A stretch of 55,076 bases of DNA, taken from a virus. The stretch lies in IMG/VR virus record IMGVR_UViG_3300025132_000049, positions 1 through 55,076 of that record. One strand, written 5' to 3'. Each line of letters starts with the position of its first letter. Position 1 is the stretch's first letter. The position numbers were made by a program, and so were the translations under genes. Below, in pieces: positions 10,425 through 19,423 of the stretch. Below the pieces are notes generated by a model, which searched no databases, was not told the origin of the DNA, and worked only from the letters and a program-made list of their open reading frames with translations.

Positions 10425-11186
10425 CTAAAAACTAGAATTAATGAAGTCTGAAACTCCTGTTGAAGCATTGGTGAATGTTAAACTAAATGTTATTGAAGGT
10501 ACTTGGTCTCCCGCCCAATCACAAGAAAAATCATTTATGAATCCTGTAACCCCTGCTATCTCATTATTTGTTGATAATAAAGCATCAGGAAAAGGAGTAG
10601 TACCCCAATCTAATTTAGTACCATCTATTGAAGGTATGTCGAAATCTCTATTACCCCAATGGAAAGGAATTAAAGGTAAATCTGGTAATTCTGTATTCTC
10701 ATGTGTATCACCATTAGCCTTTGTACGATAATCAAAATTAGTATCTGCACGACTAGGATATAATATAATTAATTTAGTTAGATTCTGGTCTTCATGTAAG
10801 AAAGAAGAATCTACATATGAATGAATTAATTGTGCTATTTCATATCCTGTTAATACTACACTTTTTTCTCCAGATTTATTTTTCTTAACTATCTGTTGGT
10901 CTTTAATTACTCCTTGTAATGTAATAGTTTTAGTAGCCAAACCCATATCTAATGCTAATGTTGTTGACTCTCCTGTTACTACACCTGAGAAAGGTACAGG
11001 AAACGCTAAAGATTGTTTATTGGTAGATATTGATATAGAGTTAACTAATAACCCTATTCTATTTTGATGAAGTGGAGATTCTGTTGTTTCTCCAGATATG
11101 TCGGGTTTAGTGTCACCAGAACCTCTTCTTGCTAACTCTAACATAACATATGTTGCTGCACCTAAATCATTTCTATAACTAACCAT
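10425..11186 (-). CDS. Distal tail protein candidate
   Basis: I prefer the ATG at 11186 (253 residues, MVSYRNDLG), which sits just after GGTGCGTAAA and overlaps the end of the tape-measure gene. The sequence has an N-terminal beta section (ISISTNKQSLAFPVPFSGV, then KTITLQGVIKDQQ) followed by a larger beta domain ending IPSITFSLTFTNAS. Its place between tape measure and hub, and the 'TLQGVI' strand, fit a Dit/gp58-like ring that joins the tube to the hub. No close family could be named by eye. Confidence 0.55.
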   Translation of the reverse strand: MVSYRNDLGAATYVMLELARRGSGDTKPDISGETTESPLHQNRIGLLVNSISISTNKQSLAFPVPFSGVVTGESTTLALDMGLATKTITLQGVIKDQQIVKKNKSGEKSVVLTGYEIAQLIHSYVDSSFLHEDQNLTKLIILYPSRADTNFDYRTKANGDTHENTELPDLPLIPFHWGNRDFDIPSIDGTKLDWGTTPFPDALLSTNNEIAGVTGFINDFSCDWAGDQVPSITFSLTFTNASTGVSDFINSSF

Positions 11187-11187
11187 T

Positions 11188-12666
11188 TTACGCACCTATT
11201 CTACTAGAACCAGAACGGTTCATCCTTAAATTAATTTCTCTAGCAACTTTATTTGCTATATCTCTTATCTCAGAATCAGAAGCACCTACTCTACCATTGA
11301 CATGAACGTGTATTGTATTTCCTCCACCCATTCTTCTAGTATCAGTATTAGAATATACTCTTGAACCCGCAGGTAACGATACTAATTCTGGCCCATTTTC
11401 ACCAACCATTGCTAATCCTCCTCTAGTTATACCACCTGTTTGATAACCTTTTATTTTGAGCCTAGTATTATCACCGAATATACCTGTAACTAATCCATTC
11501 CAAAGACCAGATACTATTCCTACTAGTAAAGAACCTAATGTAACTACTAACCCTGCTAAGACATTACCTATTAATAATACCACATTCCCAAATATATCAA
11601 GGACTACTATTTTAATTGCACCTATTACATCTCCTCTAAAAATTGCTCCGAATAATTTGAATACACCGACTAATATTCCTAATATGTTACCCAATGCAGA
11701 TTTGAAAAACTTAAATGCTGTACCTAACATTGATGACATTATAGGCCACCCTTTCTTAATAATAGCAGCCAATATTGTTATACCTAATACTATCATTAAG
11801 AAATACATAGCAAACTTACCAAGACCTGCTACTGCCAATGTGCTAAACTTACCAAGTTTACCAATTAATTTTTTACTTTTTATTTTAGTCATTAATTTCT
11901 TGAGACCGCTAGCATTTTCTTTATTTAGTTTAGACCGCATATCAAGACCACCATCTTTTCTTATCCTTCCAAGTGGCCCTTTATCAACAAAAAAATCTTT
12001 AGTTTTATTAAATACATTCATCATAGGAGAAGATTTTCCAAGCACTTCATCAATTATGAATTGACCTGCCTTTCTTCCTTTACTAGTTTTATGTTCTCCC
12101 GCCCCTATACCATATTTACCTTTAGGTATAAACATATACGCAGACATTGCATCATAACGCTCTCTCATTGATGGCCCTTTAGCCATTTTTTTCTTGAGTC
12201 TTTTACCAGATTTTGCTTGTTGTTTCTCTATTTGTTCCATTGTTCCTTTATAATACTCTAATACTTCTTCTCTTGCCTTGTCTTTATTAACGCCTTGACC
12301 TACTAACATATCAAAAATAGGATTATCAGTATTACCCGATAACATTTGTTTTCTCGCCATTTTTAATTTCTTTAAAGAATCAGCCATTTTTAGATTTGCT
12401 TCTAATCCTTCAATCATTGATTTTTTTTGTTTATCACTATTATCAGTAAAGGCTTGAAACACATTGCTTACTGCTCTAATTCTGTTTTGTAGTTTCCAAA
12501 GACCACTACCAGAAGTAACTCTAGCAAAAATAGTCCACCATTGATTACCTGAATCACCTAATTCACCAAAACTTCTAGCCCAACTCTCTTGAGCAGTAGT
12601 TAAACGATTAATAGCAACGGTTAAGTCATTAGTAAACTCTATTGGATTATCCCCACCCATTACCAT
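11188..12666 (-). CDS. Tail tape-measure protein (short)
   Basis: The 492-residue protein has a helical N-terminal half, a cluster of strongly hydrophobic segments (about residues 270-400), and a C-terminal GGITRGGLAMVGENGPELV sequence. The latter is a hallmark of siphovirus tape-measure proteins. It follows the chaperone frameshift genes directly, and its ATG lies behind AAGGTGATAGT. Tape-measure length scales with tail length at roughly 0.15 nm per residue, so a tail near 70 nm is implied if the whole protein spans the tube. The hydrophobic stretches may insert in the host membrane at DNA ejection. Confidence 0.85.
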   Translation of the reverse strand: MVMGGDNPIEFTNDLTVAINRLTTAQESWARSFGELGDSGNQWWTIFARVTSGSGLWKLQNRIRAVSNVFQAFTDNSDKQKKSMIEGLEANLKMADSLKKLKMARKQMLSGNTDNPIFDMLVGQGVNKDKAREEVLEYYKGTMEQIEKQQAKSGKRLKKKMAKGPSMRERYDAMSAYMFIPKGKYGIGAGEHKTSKGRKAGQFIIDEVLGKSSPMMNVFNKTKDFFVDKGPLGRIRKDGGLDMRSKLNKENASGLKKLMTKIKSKKLIGKLGKFSTLAVAGLGKFAMYFLMIVLGITILAAIIKKGWPIMSSMLGTAFKFFKSALGNILGILVGVFKLFGAIFRGDVIGAIKIVVLDIFGNVVLLIGNVLAGLVVTLGSLLVGIVSGLWNGLVTGIFGDNTRLKIKGYQTGGITRGGLAMVGENGPELVSLPAGSRVYSNTDTRRMGGGNTIHVHVNGRVGASDSEIRDIANKVAREINLRMNRSGSSRIGA

Positions 12667-12670
12667 ACTA

Positions 12671-13239
12671 TCACCTTAACTTACTTGTTTGTTTTGAAAT
12701 CTCTTCTACTTTTAACTGTTCCACTTCTGAATGTATTTTCATCATATCTAATATTATTTGTGCGGGCGTATTGTATGCTTCCATTGGACTAATACTAAAC
12801 GCCTTTGAATATGTATAAATTAATATTCGTGAGGCTAAAGTTGGTTCTATTTCACCACCTTTAAGACCTCTACGAATATCCTTTAATTTCCCGTATCATC
12901 CCCTAAGAAATCATCAAAAGGATTTGGCAGTATATCTTTCAACTGCGCCCCTACATACGGAGACAACCTTAACAACTCTAATGATGTTAATGTTGGTTCT
13001 GTTTTTTCAACGAAGTTTTCGACCATAAACCTATACATCTTATTTAGGTCTAATCCCATACTTCCTTGTTCTGCGTTAAGGCTCATCACCACAGATAACG
13101 CTTGTTCTACTTGAAGCCATGTGGGTTCTTTAATCCACACTTTCAATATATCACCTGAAGTTTCGTCTACTTTCAGATGATGGCATTTTGTTTCTACTGT
13201 TGAAAACAGTCTGTTCTTATCACTTACTACATTTTCCAT
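12671..13239 (-). CDS. Tail assembly chaperone, -1 frameshift form (GT-like)
   Basis: Shifting -1 at GGGAAAT (12886-12892) bypasses the TAA at 12883-12885 and opens a second frame of 71 codons (LKDIRRGLKGGEIEPTL... ending KQTSKLR) to a TGA at 12671-12673, five bases before the tape-measure ATG. The fused product would be about 189 residues. The extension has no ribosome site or good start of its own, and the 210-bp stretch would otherwise be an unexplained gap in a tightly packed operon. Phage lambda uses GGGAAAG at the same place for G/GT. Confidence 0.8.
12883..13239 (-). CDS. Tail assembly chaperone, short form (G-like)
   Basis: The preferred ATG is at 13239 (118 residues, MENVVSDKN), following AGGTGGAAAATAAA; a GTG 12 nt upstream sits inside that site and is less likely. 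The core (DILKVWIKEPTWLQVEQAL) matches tail-assembly-chaperone proteins that sit between tail tube and tape measure. The last codons contain the heptamer GGGAAAT immediately before the stop, which lets a fraction of ribosomes shift -1 and make the longer G-T form. It should bind the tape-measure protein and recruit tube subunits; it is not expected in the finished virion. Confidence 0.8.
   Translation of the reverse strand: MENVVSDKNRLFSTVETKCHHLKVDETSGDILKVWIKEPTWLQVEQALSVVMSLNAEQGSMGLDLNKMYRFMVENFVEKTEPTLTSLELLRLSPYVGAQLKDILPNPFDDFLGDDTGN
12886..12892 (-). promoter_or_regulatory. Programmed -1 ribosomal frameshift site
   Basis: Read on the minus strand the heptamer is G GGA AAT in the zero frame, a canonical X XXY YYZ slippery sequence, followed at once by the TAA stop. 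After slippage the tRNAs pair with GGG AAA and reading continues TTA AAG GAT. Its position in the tail-chaperone gene is the classic one. Confidence 0.8.
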
Positions 13240-13262
13240 TTTATTTTCCACCTACAATTAAT

Positions 13263-13286
13263 ACTAACAAACAAACGATTGTTAGT
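13263..13286 (-). repeat. Hairpin upstream of the tail chaperone gene
   Basis: ACTAACAA (13263-13270) and TTGTTAGT (13279-13286) form a perfect 8-bp stem around an 8-base loop, 24 bases before the chaperone start. There is no clear poly-T tract after it. It may be an attenuator or an mRNA processing or stabilising structure separating tail-tube from chaperone expression. Confidence 0.45.
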
Positions 13287-13305
13287 GGAATATATTTAAT
13301 TAAAG

Positions 13306-13389
13306 TTAAACTCTTTTAACTCCTCCGAAAACGCCTTTAATGTGGCGTATTGCCTCTAGCAGACCCCTAAGTTTCAGGAATCTTAGCAT
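13306..13389 (-). CDS. 27-residue cationic peptide ORF
   Basis: An ATG at 13389 follows ATAGGAGGACAATTTT, one of the best ribosome sites in the window, and reads 27 codons to TAA at 13306. The peptide begins MLRFLKLRGLLEAIRHIKG and ends VKRV. It is strongly basic (many Lys/Arg, one Glu) and would form an amphipathic helix. It occupies most of a gap between tail tube and chaperone that otherwise has no gene. I do not recognise it. It could be a small structural or membrane-active peptide, or a leader whose translation affects the downstream hairpin. Confidence 0.5.
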   Translation of the reverse strand: MLRFLKLRGLLEAIRHIKGVFGGVKRV

Positions 13390-13452
13390 AAAATTGTCCT
13401 CCTATTCTGATTAAAATGTTCTTAAACCTCATAAAACGATTTTAAGGGGGTA

Positions 13453-15012
13453 TTAGCCTTGAATAATCCATTTGCCGTGATATTTACATTCATGTAGAGT
13501 CCTCGCGGAAAGAGTTAACGCGACATCTAGCATTCCTTTATCGTCTGGGAATGGTATATCTACTGTTTGCACAATATAATCTTTTAATGTTAAAGTTATC
13601 TTATCTGTATCTGCTGTATCATTCTTATCAAAAGTAATTACTATATTACTTGCAGATATTTCACCTTGCTTTCTTAACTCATCCCAAATAGTTCTATCAG
13701 TAACCTGTAAGTTTAATTGTACATCATATAATCTTTGACCTGTTGAATGAGCAGATATAATAGACCTATCATAATTACCTATGAATCTTTGAGGTGTAAT
13801 ATTATTAGTGATAGTTAAACTTCCACTTTTAACTCTAGCCAATGTTTGACCGAATGCTTCAAGATGTCCATCTGAAAACATGAATGGTAAATTATCTGCT
13901 TCTGCATTATAATTAAATAATGAAGATGGTGTCCTTACTTTTCTTTTTGGTGTATAATCCGGTAAACTATCATATGCTCTCCTAGTAACAGCATCAATAG
14001 TAGCCTTTACTTCTTGACCTTCTTCAAAGTTCATTGTAAATGTATTTACTTGACACCCTGTATATATTCTTGAAAACATATTTTCATCATTAGCATCTTG
14101 GTAATAATCAGCATCAAGAACATTACCTTTTTCATTAGTTATTTCTAATGCAAAAGAAGGTAAATTACCCGATTCTGATTCTGTAAAAGTATAATCTATT
14201 TTACTGTCAGCAGTTAACTTTAACATACTTGTATCAGCCGTTCCATATGTTTTAGGTGGGCTTATTGTTCCAGATTCTCTTCTGTGGAATGTTTTATTTG
14301 TATTATCATAATATACACTACCATTACTTGCTGCATTAGAAAGCGTATTACTACTATCTTGTGTAGCAGTAAATGTCATATTACCTAAAGCATAGTATAA
14401 CCATGAGCCATTATTTAAAGATACATCAATAGAAGCAGAACCGTATGATTCCGCACCTTTGTATTGTATTCCAAAGTTTCTTGTTCCACCTAATGCTAGA
14501 TTTACTTGTTTCATCTCAGCATCTACTGTTGGTGGAGTTATTGTATTAACTAAACCTAACCAATTATCTGATAATAAATTATTTTTTCCACTAATAACAG
14601 CAGGTGAAAAGGAAGGTGTTCCAAAACCAAGTATAGTCAATTCAATTATATCTGTATCTGTGCTACTTAACTCTTGATTGAAAGTAATTTGATATGCTGT
14701 ATTAGATTTAATAACTAATGTTGTTGTAGTTTGTAATACATTACTACTATTATAAACTCTTACTTCTGCTGTACATCCTTTATAGATATTAGCAGGTAAT
14801 TTATTTGTAGCATGGGCTGAACCGCCTGTTGCATCAACACCCCATGAAATAGTTGTTCTATCTATTGTACCGCTTGCTGTGTTTTTATATCTAAAACCAA
14901 GTCTATTCGTTCCATTAGAAGCAATACCTAATTGCATTCCTATATTATAATCCATTTCCGGCACTAACGTAGCCGATAACCCTGCCCCTGTATATACTTC
15001 ATTACTTGTCAT
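13453..15012 (-). CDS. Major tail (tube) protein
   Basis: This 519-residue beta-rich protein (MTSNEVYTG) lies between the tail terminator and the chaperone pair, the standard place for the tube protein. The C-terminal third (VKSGSLTITNNITPQRFIG, then DIPFPDDKGMLDVALTLSA) looks like a tube fold. The N-terminal half carries extra beta domains (about residues 30-200), making it longer than a minimal 200-300 residue tube protein. The ATG follows AAAGGTGGTTAA. Extra domains probably decorate the tail surface. Identification rests mainly on order and fold-like pattern. Confidence 0.75.
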   Translation of the reverse strand: MTSNEVYTGAGLSATLVPEMDYNIGMQLGIASNGTNRLGFRYKNTASGTIDRTTISWGVDATGGSAHATNKLPANIYKGCTAEVRVYNSSNVLQTTTTLVIKSNTAYQITFNQELSSTDTDIIELTILGFGTPSFSPAVISGKNNLLSDNWLGLVNTITPPTVDAEMKQVNLALGGTRNFGIQYKGAESYGSASIDVSLNNGSWLYYALGNMTFTATQDSSNTLSNAASNGSVYYDNTNKTFHRRESGTISPPKTYGTADTSMLKLTADSKIDYTFTESESGNLPSFALEITNEKGNVLDADYYQDANDENMFSRIYTGCQVNTFTMNFEEGQEVKATIDAVTRRAYDSLPDYTPKRKVRTPSSLFNYNAEADNLPFMFSDGHLEAFGQTLARVKSGSLTITNNITPQRFIGNYDRSIISAHSTGQRLYDVQLNLQVTDRTIWDELRKQGEISASNIVITFDKNDTADTDKITLTLKDYIVQTVDIPFPDDKGMLDVALTLSARTLHECKYHGKWIIQG

Positions 15013-15025
15013 TTAACCACCTTTA

Positions 15026-15571
15026 CTAACTTACAACGGTTCTTCCGAACCTTTTCATGGTAACAGACATCTTATAACCTAATAAACGCTTACCTCTATC
15101 ATTAGCCTCACTTCTGCCTGTTAATTGAATTAGTTCTGCACTACCCTCTAAATTGTCGCTTCCGTCAAAAACTTTGGGTCGCAGCCCCTTCTTCTCTAAG
15201 ATGTAGCGGGTGATTTGGTATAAACTTTGCAGTCTATCCCTTGAATATGTTAGCACCGACCAATCTTTTTGATGCAACACTCTTAAATGTATTGTGAAAG
15301 TATAATCCTCATTTCTAATACTCCAATCTATTGTAGGTAAAGACATTGATGCACTATCTTCATATACAACAATTACGGCATTTTGGTCTGCGTCAAACCT
15401 TCTACCTTTACCTGCTTCTAATGACCTTACATCTACAAAGGTAGGAGTAACTCTATGGTTAGCCAAACCCGGTGTATTATCTCCAAAACCATTTTTACCG
15501 TTACCGTCAGAAGATGCTGCGGTACTCCAATTATCACTTAATAATCGTATTACAAATGTGACTTCATCCAT
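15026..15571 (-). CDS. Tail terminator / completion protein
   Basis: The 181-residue alpha/beta protein starts MDEVTFVIRLLSDNW, has central strands (AVIVVYEDSA, DYTFTIHLRVLHQKDW) and a helix LQSLYQITRYILEKKGL, and ends YKMSVTMKRFGRTVV. This order and size fit gpU/gp17-like proteins that end tail-tube growth and join the tail to the head. It overlaps the end of the upstream small gene and lies directly before the tube gene. The motif match is by pattern only. Confidence 0.6.
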   Translation of the reverse strand: MDEVTFVIRLLSDNWSTAASSDGNGKNGFGDNTPGLANHRVTPTFVDVRSLEAGKGRRFDADQNAVIVVYEDSASMSLPTIDWSIRNEDYTFTIHLRVLHQKDWSVLTYSRDRLQSLYQITRYILEKKGLRPKVFDGSDNLEGSAELIQLTGRSEANDRGKRLLGYKMSVTMKRFGRTVVS

Positions 15572-15765
15572 GCTTTACCTACTATTTCATTAAACTTTTT
15601 TGCTGATGCTTTTAATTTAACCATTACTAAATATTTGTCTAATGCTTCTCCTTCTAATCCAAAATCAGCCATTTCTTCTTCTCTTAATTTATCTCTTGCT
15701 GCTATTGATTTACCATAATTATCTATTGCTCTTGTCATAGCCTTAACATTTTCAATTTCATCCAT
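15550..15765 (-). CDS. Small helical protein in the connector region
   Basis: Using the ATG at 15765 (behind GAGTGATAGC) gives 71 residues, MDEIENVKAMT. It is predicted almost wholly helical, with heptad-like hydrophobics, many charged residues and a basic C-terminus (VGKAWMKSHL). It overlaps both neighbours, showing translational coupling. Its position between a head-tail adaptor candidate and the tail terminator suggests a minor connector or assembly factor; I do not recognise a family. Confidence 0.6.
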   Translation of the reverse strand: MDEIENVKAMTRAIDNYGKSIAARDKLREEEMADFGLEGEALDKYLVMVKLKASAKKFNEIVGKAWMKSHL

Positions 15766-15773
15766 GCTATCAC

Positions 15774-16886
15774 TCAATCAATTAAATGTAACATAACTTG
15801 TTTGCCTTTAATTATCTTATTTGCTTCTTCAACAAGTATATCATGTTTAGTTTTCAAATCTATATTAGAACCTGTTTCAGCAATTAGAATAGTATTATCA
15901 TCATGTACCAATATTTCTGCTGCTACTAGTTTAGTTGCTGCTTCATGTATCTCAGCAGGTACTCTTGACTTACCCCTAACATAAGTAACTCTAATAGAAT
16001 GATTTTCATAATAAGGATAATTTTGTCTAAAGAAGATTTTACCTTCATCTCCTATAACCCAATAATCTTCCTTTCTACCTGCTGATTCATTATCAACAAA
16101 TGATGTAGAAGAAGTTGGACTACCATGTGTTGCTGCAACAGTACATATAGTACCTGCATCAGAAGGTAATAGAGAAGTAATTGTTACTGATTTTCCATCA
16201 CTTGATGGTGAAGCATAAAAGAAATCAGATACATTTCTAGTAGTGCCACCGTTATCGGGTGCATCTGTTGTAGTTTTAATTGCAGTTTCACCTGTAAACT
16301 GTGCTGTTTTGTGAGGAAATACTTCATTAATAGCAGCACATATTTGTAACACAGTAGTTTTTTGACCGAATGTATCATAAAAACCATTTGCATTTCCTTT
16401 AGTTAATACAAATCTATAACCTGTTCCTGTATCTCCTACTCCTAAAGTAATTGTAAATGTTCCATTAGTAGCAGATTCCGGTGGAGTATATTTGATACTT
16501 GCAGATGCTAATTCTACATACTCACTACCTTGATAAACTTCTAATTTAATTATTTTTCTAATAGACTCACTATTTAATTGAATAAACCCTAAATAATCAT
16601 TCCAACTTTGTACGGGATATGCTGCCATATTCATTGTTTCAAAGTTATGAACCTCATCTTTTATTATTTCTGGCCTAAAAGAAAGTTTAACGCTATTATC
16701 TATTTTACCTTCTACTCTTTTTATTATCTTACCAACCATTGCTATACTAGGTACAGAAGAATTACTAAATGCACCTACTTGAAGTAAATCTGATACTTCG
16801 CTATGTGATGTGTAATATCCTCTACCTGATGAATAATCTGGTAGATATGTCATTGTATAGTCGCTTTCTGATGCTAATTTACCCAT
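15774..16886 (-). CDS. Head-tail adaptor candidate
   Basis: The 370-residue protein (MGKLASESDYT) contains an N-terminal helical section (SDLLQVGAFSNSSVPSIAM, then GKIIKRVEGKIDNSVKLSFR) that resembles gp6/gp15-type head-tail connector domains, a central beta domain of about residues 110-270, and a helical C-terminus (EIHEAATKLVAAEILVHDD to the end). Connector proteins often have such a split helical core with a beta insertion. It is preceded by GAGAGGTATATAA and overlaps the upstream gene. The assignment is inference from order and pattern. Confidence 0.55.
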   Translation of the reverse strand: MGKLASESDYTMTYLPDYSSGRGYYTSHSEVSDLLQVGAFSNSSVPSIAMVGKIIKRVEGKIDNSVKLSFRPEIIKDEVHNFETMNMAAYPVQSWNDYLGFIQLNSESIRKIIKLEVYQGSEYVELASASIKYTPPESATNGTFTITLGVGDTGTGYRFVLTKGNANGFYDTFGQKTTVLQICAAINEVFPHKTAQFTGETAIKTTTDAPDNGGTTRNVSDFFYASPSSDGKSVTITSLLPSDAGTICTVAATHGSPTSSTSFVDNESAGRKEDYWVIGDEGKIFFRQNYPYYENHSIRVTYVRGKSRVPAEIHEAATKLVAAEILVHDDNTILIAETGSNIDLKTKHDILVEEANKIIKGKQVMLHLID

Positions 16887-18696
16887 TTATATACCTCTCT
16901 AATTTTCTTAGTTGTCTTTTTATTGAAGAATGAAATGTTCTTCCTGTAATACTAACATCTGATATTGCACCACCTTCTAACTCTCTACTTCTTCCATCTT
17001 TTGTTGGTCTACTATATCCACTAATTTTCGGCTTACTACCCATTTCAGAATTATATGAAGTAGGTTGATGCTCAAAGTATTCAACAAAGAACACCTTTCT
17101 ACCTTTATATTTAGTAGTATTAAGTTTATAAACATTCCATTTTTCATCTAATAGTGTTTTATGATTTCTTTTATGTTCTTCTGAACTGATACCACTAGCC
17201 ATTGTTGGTCTATCAAGAGTGATTTCAAGTGCCTTAACACTAGCCTCTGGTACTTTTCTTACTTTTATTTCCCATCTATGTAACCCTATATTTCTTGGGT
17301 CTAACATGGCTTCATAGTTATCCTTTAATGTTTTATTTTTTTCTGAAATATCTTTAAATCCTGTTTTAGAAACATTTGGTATTTCCCCAATAGGTTCGTC
17401 AAATAATTTAATATCTCCTTTACTACTTGCATCGTCAGCATGAATTACAATATCCATTACGCTTTCACTTTTTGGCTCTACTAATTCAGAATATATTTTT
17501 TGTTCTAATTCATTAGTAAATGGTTTTTTATCATCTCCACGTCTTTTGTCATCAACATATTTTTTAATGAACCTTTCTTCTTTATTAGATAAACGCTTTT
17601 TACCTATGGTGTTTCGTTCTGTAAGATAATCATTTAACTGTTTGCGAGATATAATATTAGCATTAAAACAATTTAAGATAATTTCTTCTTCTCTAGAATC
17701 TAATAAATCATATTGTGTTGTCGCTACATCTTCGTATATGTCATTCCATAACAATTTAAGATTTATTTCAATTAGATATTCTTCTATTTTAGAATCCTTA
17801 TTTGCTTCCTCTTCTAAGTCTGATGGTAGCCAAGGTAATTCTAATTCTTTCTTTAAATCAGATAATTCTGGATAAGTAGGAGTGATATTAATATTATCTG
17901 GGTTATCACTAAAATCTTCTTTTAGACTTTCTAAAGTAACTTCTGCCTTGCTTATCTTATCCTTTTTAGGATTAATACCTGCTGCATCAAATATATCATT
18001 AAACATTTTTTCTGTATCTATTGTTAACTCATAAACTATATCCATAGCAGGTGTATTATTGTAATCTCCTCCACCTACTTCTTTAGATTTAATTACTTTA
18101 ATTTCAGTATATTCATGTAATTTTTCTGTTGCATCATTATATACTGCTCGTCTTTTTCTACTTGCTCCTTGAGCAGACTGAGCAACACTTCTAAGTTTAC
18201 TACCTGCCGAAGAGGTTCTACTAACACCTATAATACTATTAAATGTTCTAGTATTTAGATAACCTGATACTTTAACATCAATGTCTTTGACGTTTCTCAA
18301 TACTCTTTGTAAATCTTCTTGGTCGAAGGAATCTTCATGTCTTTTGAATCTCAATTTTCTCATTATCTGTTCTTGTAGTAGTTCTTCTATATCCATTTGC
18401 ATTAATGTATTGTAAGCATCCTTAACATATCCATCATACTCATCCCTAGACCATTCCATTTCTGTCATTTGTTCTTCTGCATTATTTAAAAAATCATAAT
18501 CAAAATAATGCCGTAAGTTTCTTTCTATGTTTAGGTAGTCTCCTTTAGCAGAAGGACTAACTAAAAACTTAACCATTAATTTAAATAAATCGTTAGACGT
18601 TCCTTTGTCACTTTCATCTAATTTTAATGTATTGCCATCTAAAGAATAATCATTACTATCATCATCTAATATTAACTTAGAAGGAATAGTAATCAT
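16879..18696 (-). CDS. Large protein of unknown function, head-tail region
   Basis: A 605-residue acidic, mostly alpha-helical protein (MITIPSKLILDDD) with a more basic and beta-rich C-terminal domain from about residue 475 (HRWEIKVRKVPEASVKALE to KRQLRKLERYING). I recognise no catalytic motif. It lies between the GTPase/membrane set and the adaptor candidate, so a structural role at the vertex, neck or tail completion is plausible. The start follows GAGTGAGTTAA. Confidence 0.75.
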   Translation of the reverse strand: MITIPSKLILDDDSNDYSLDGNTLKLDESDKGTSNDLFKLMVKFLVSPSAKGDYLNIERNLRHYFDYDFLNNAEEQMTEMEWSRDEYDGYVKDAYNTLMQMDIEELLQEQIMRKLRFKRHEDSFDQEDLQRVLRNVKDIDVKVSGYLNTRTFNSIIGVSRTSSAGSKLRSVAQSAQGASRKRRAVYNDATEKLHEYTEIKVIKSKEVGGGDYNNTPAMDIVYELTIDTEKMFNDIFDAAGINPKKDKISKAEVTLESLKEDFSDNPDNINITPTYPELSDLKKELELPWLPSDLEEEANKDSKIEEYLIEINLKLLWNDIYEDVATTQYDLLDSREEEIILNCFNANIISRKQLNDYLTERNTIGKKRLSNKEERFIKKYVDDKRRGDDKKPFTNELEQKIYSELVEPKSESVMDIVIHADDASSKGDIKLFDEPIGEIPNVSKTGFKDISEKNKTLKDNYEAMLDPRNIGLHRWEIKVRKVPEASVKALEITLDRPTMASGISSEEHKRNHKTLLDEKWNVYKLNTTKYKGRKVFFVEYFEHQPTSYNSEMGSKPKISGYSRPTKDGRSRELEGGAISDVSITGRTFHSSIKRQLRKLERYING

Positions 18697-18705
18697 TTAA
18701 CTCAC

Positions 18706-19422
18706 TCATGCCAACCAAGCCGCCCATGCAGCCCCTTTCTGTATCATCTTACCTAGACCCATTCCAGAACCCGGAGGTGTATACGATGGTTGTCCGGTGG
18801 CAGGGTCTATCCAATATGGATTACCCATTGTATCTGTACCTGCCGGAGGTACAGGATAACCAGAAGGATTGTTAAATGCCTGTTGTTGTTGCATCATCAT
18901 ATTATTTGCTTGAACCATAGGGTTTCCTCCACTAATTTGTGAAGGGTTTAATCCACCTGCATTAGGTACTCCTTGTTGTGGCATACTTTGTGGTATACTT
19001 TGTGGTGTAGATGTTTGTGCAGTAGAAAATCCTTGTGCTTCAAGATACTGTTGTTTAGCCATCTTTCTTTGCATAATAACTTCTGTATTTAATGCAGCAG
19101 CCACTATTGATTGAATATCTAATTCTATGTTCTCAGCAGTAATTCTTTCATATTCTCTTAATGAATTAGGCTCTACTTCTAAATCACCATTAGTATTATT
19201 AATAAACTTTAATTTTGTTAACATTTGACTTACTACTCTTTCAGTAACATCTTCTAGCAGTTTTTCAAATGCTGTTAGAAATTGTACGCCATGATATTGA
19301 AAAAACTCTTCTACATGGTTTTCTTGTAAAGTCAATAAATTATTTACTGCTTTAAAATCGGCAGCCCCTTGCTGCGATATTTGATTCGCTATACTTGTAT
19401 TACTTGTTCCAAAAACACCCAT
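18706..19422 (-). CDS. Q/P-rich protein of the GTPase-membrane module
   Basis: The 238-residue protein (MGVFGTSNTS) has a helical N-terminal half (about residues 1-125: FFQYHGVQFLTAFEKLLED, VTERVVSQMLTKLKF). A low-complexity Gln/Pro/Met/Asn region follows (about 130-215), then a short hydrophobic end (IQKGAAWAAWLA). The sequence NPYWIDPATGQPSYTPPG recalls WW-like or flexible linker segments. AAGAGGTGGAATAAA precedes the ATG. The hydrophobic tip may touch a membrane. No family recognised; it is adjacent to and probably acts with the zinc-ribbon and GTPase genes. Confidence 0.7.
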   Translation of the reverse strand: MGVFGTSNTSIANQISQQGAADFKAVNNLLTLQENHVEEFFQYHGVQFLTAFEKLLEDVTERVVSQMLTKLKFINNTNGDLEVEPNSLREYERITAENIELDIQSIVAAALNTEVIMQRKMAKQQYLEAQGFSTAQTSTPQSIPQSMPQQGVPNAGGLNPSQISGGNPMVQANNMMMQQQQAFNNPSGYPVPPAGTDTMGNPYWIDPATGQPSYTPPGSGMGLGKMIQKGAAWAAWLA

Positions 19423-19423
19423 T

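Noticed and set aside
11456-12064. 202-codon open frame on the plus strand
   Set aside because: It lies wholly antisense to the tape-measure gene, has no ribosome site and mirrors low-complexity AT-rich coding sequence. The minus-strand gene explains it.
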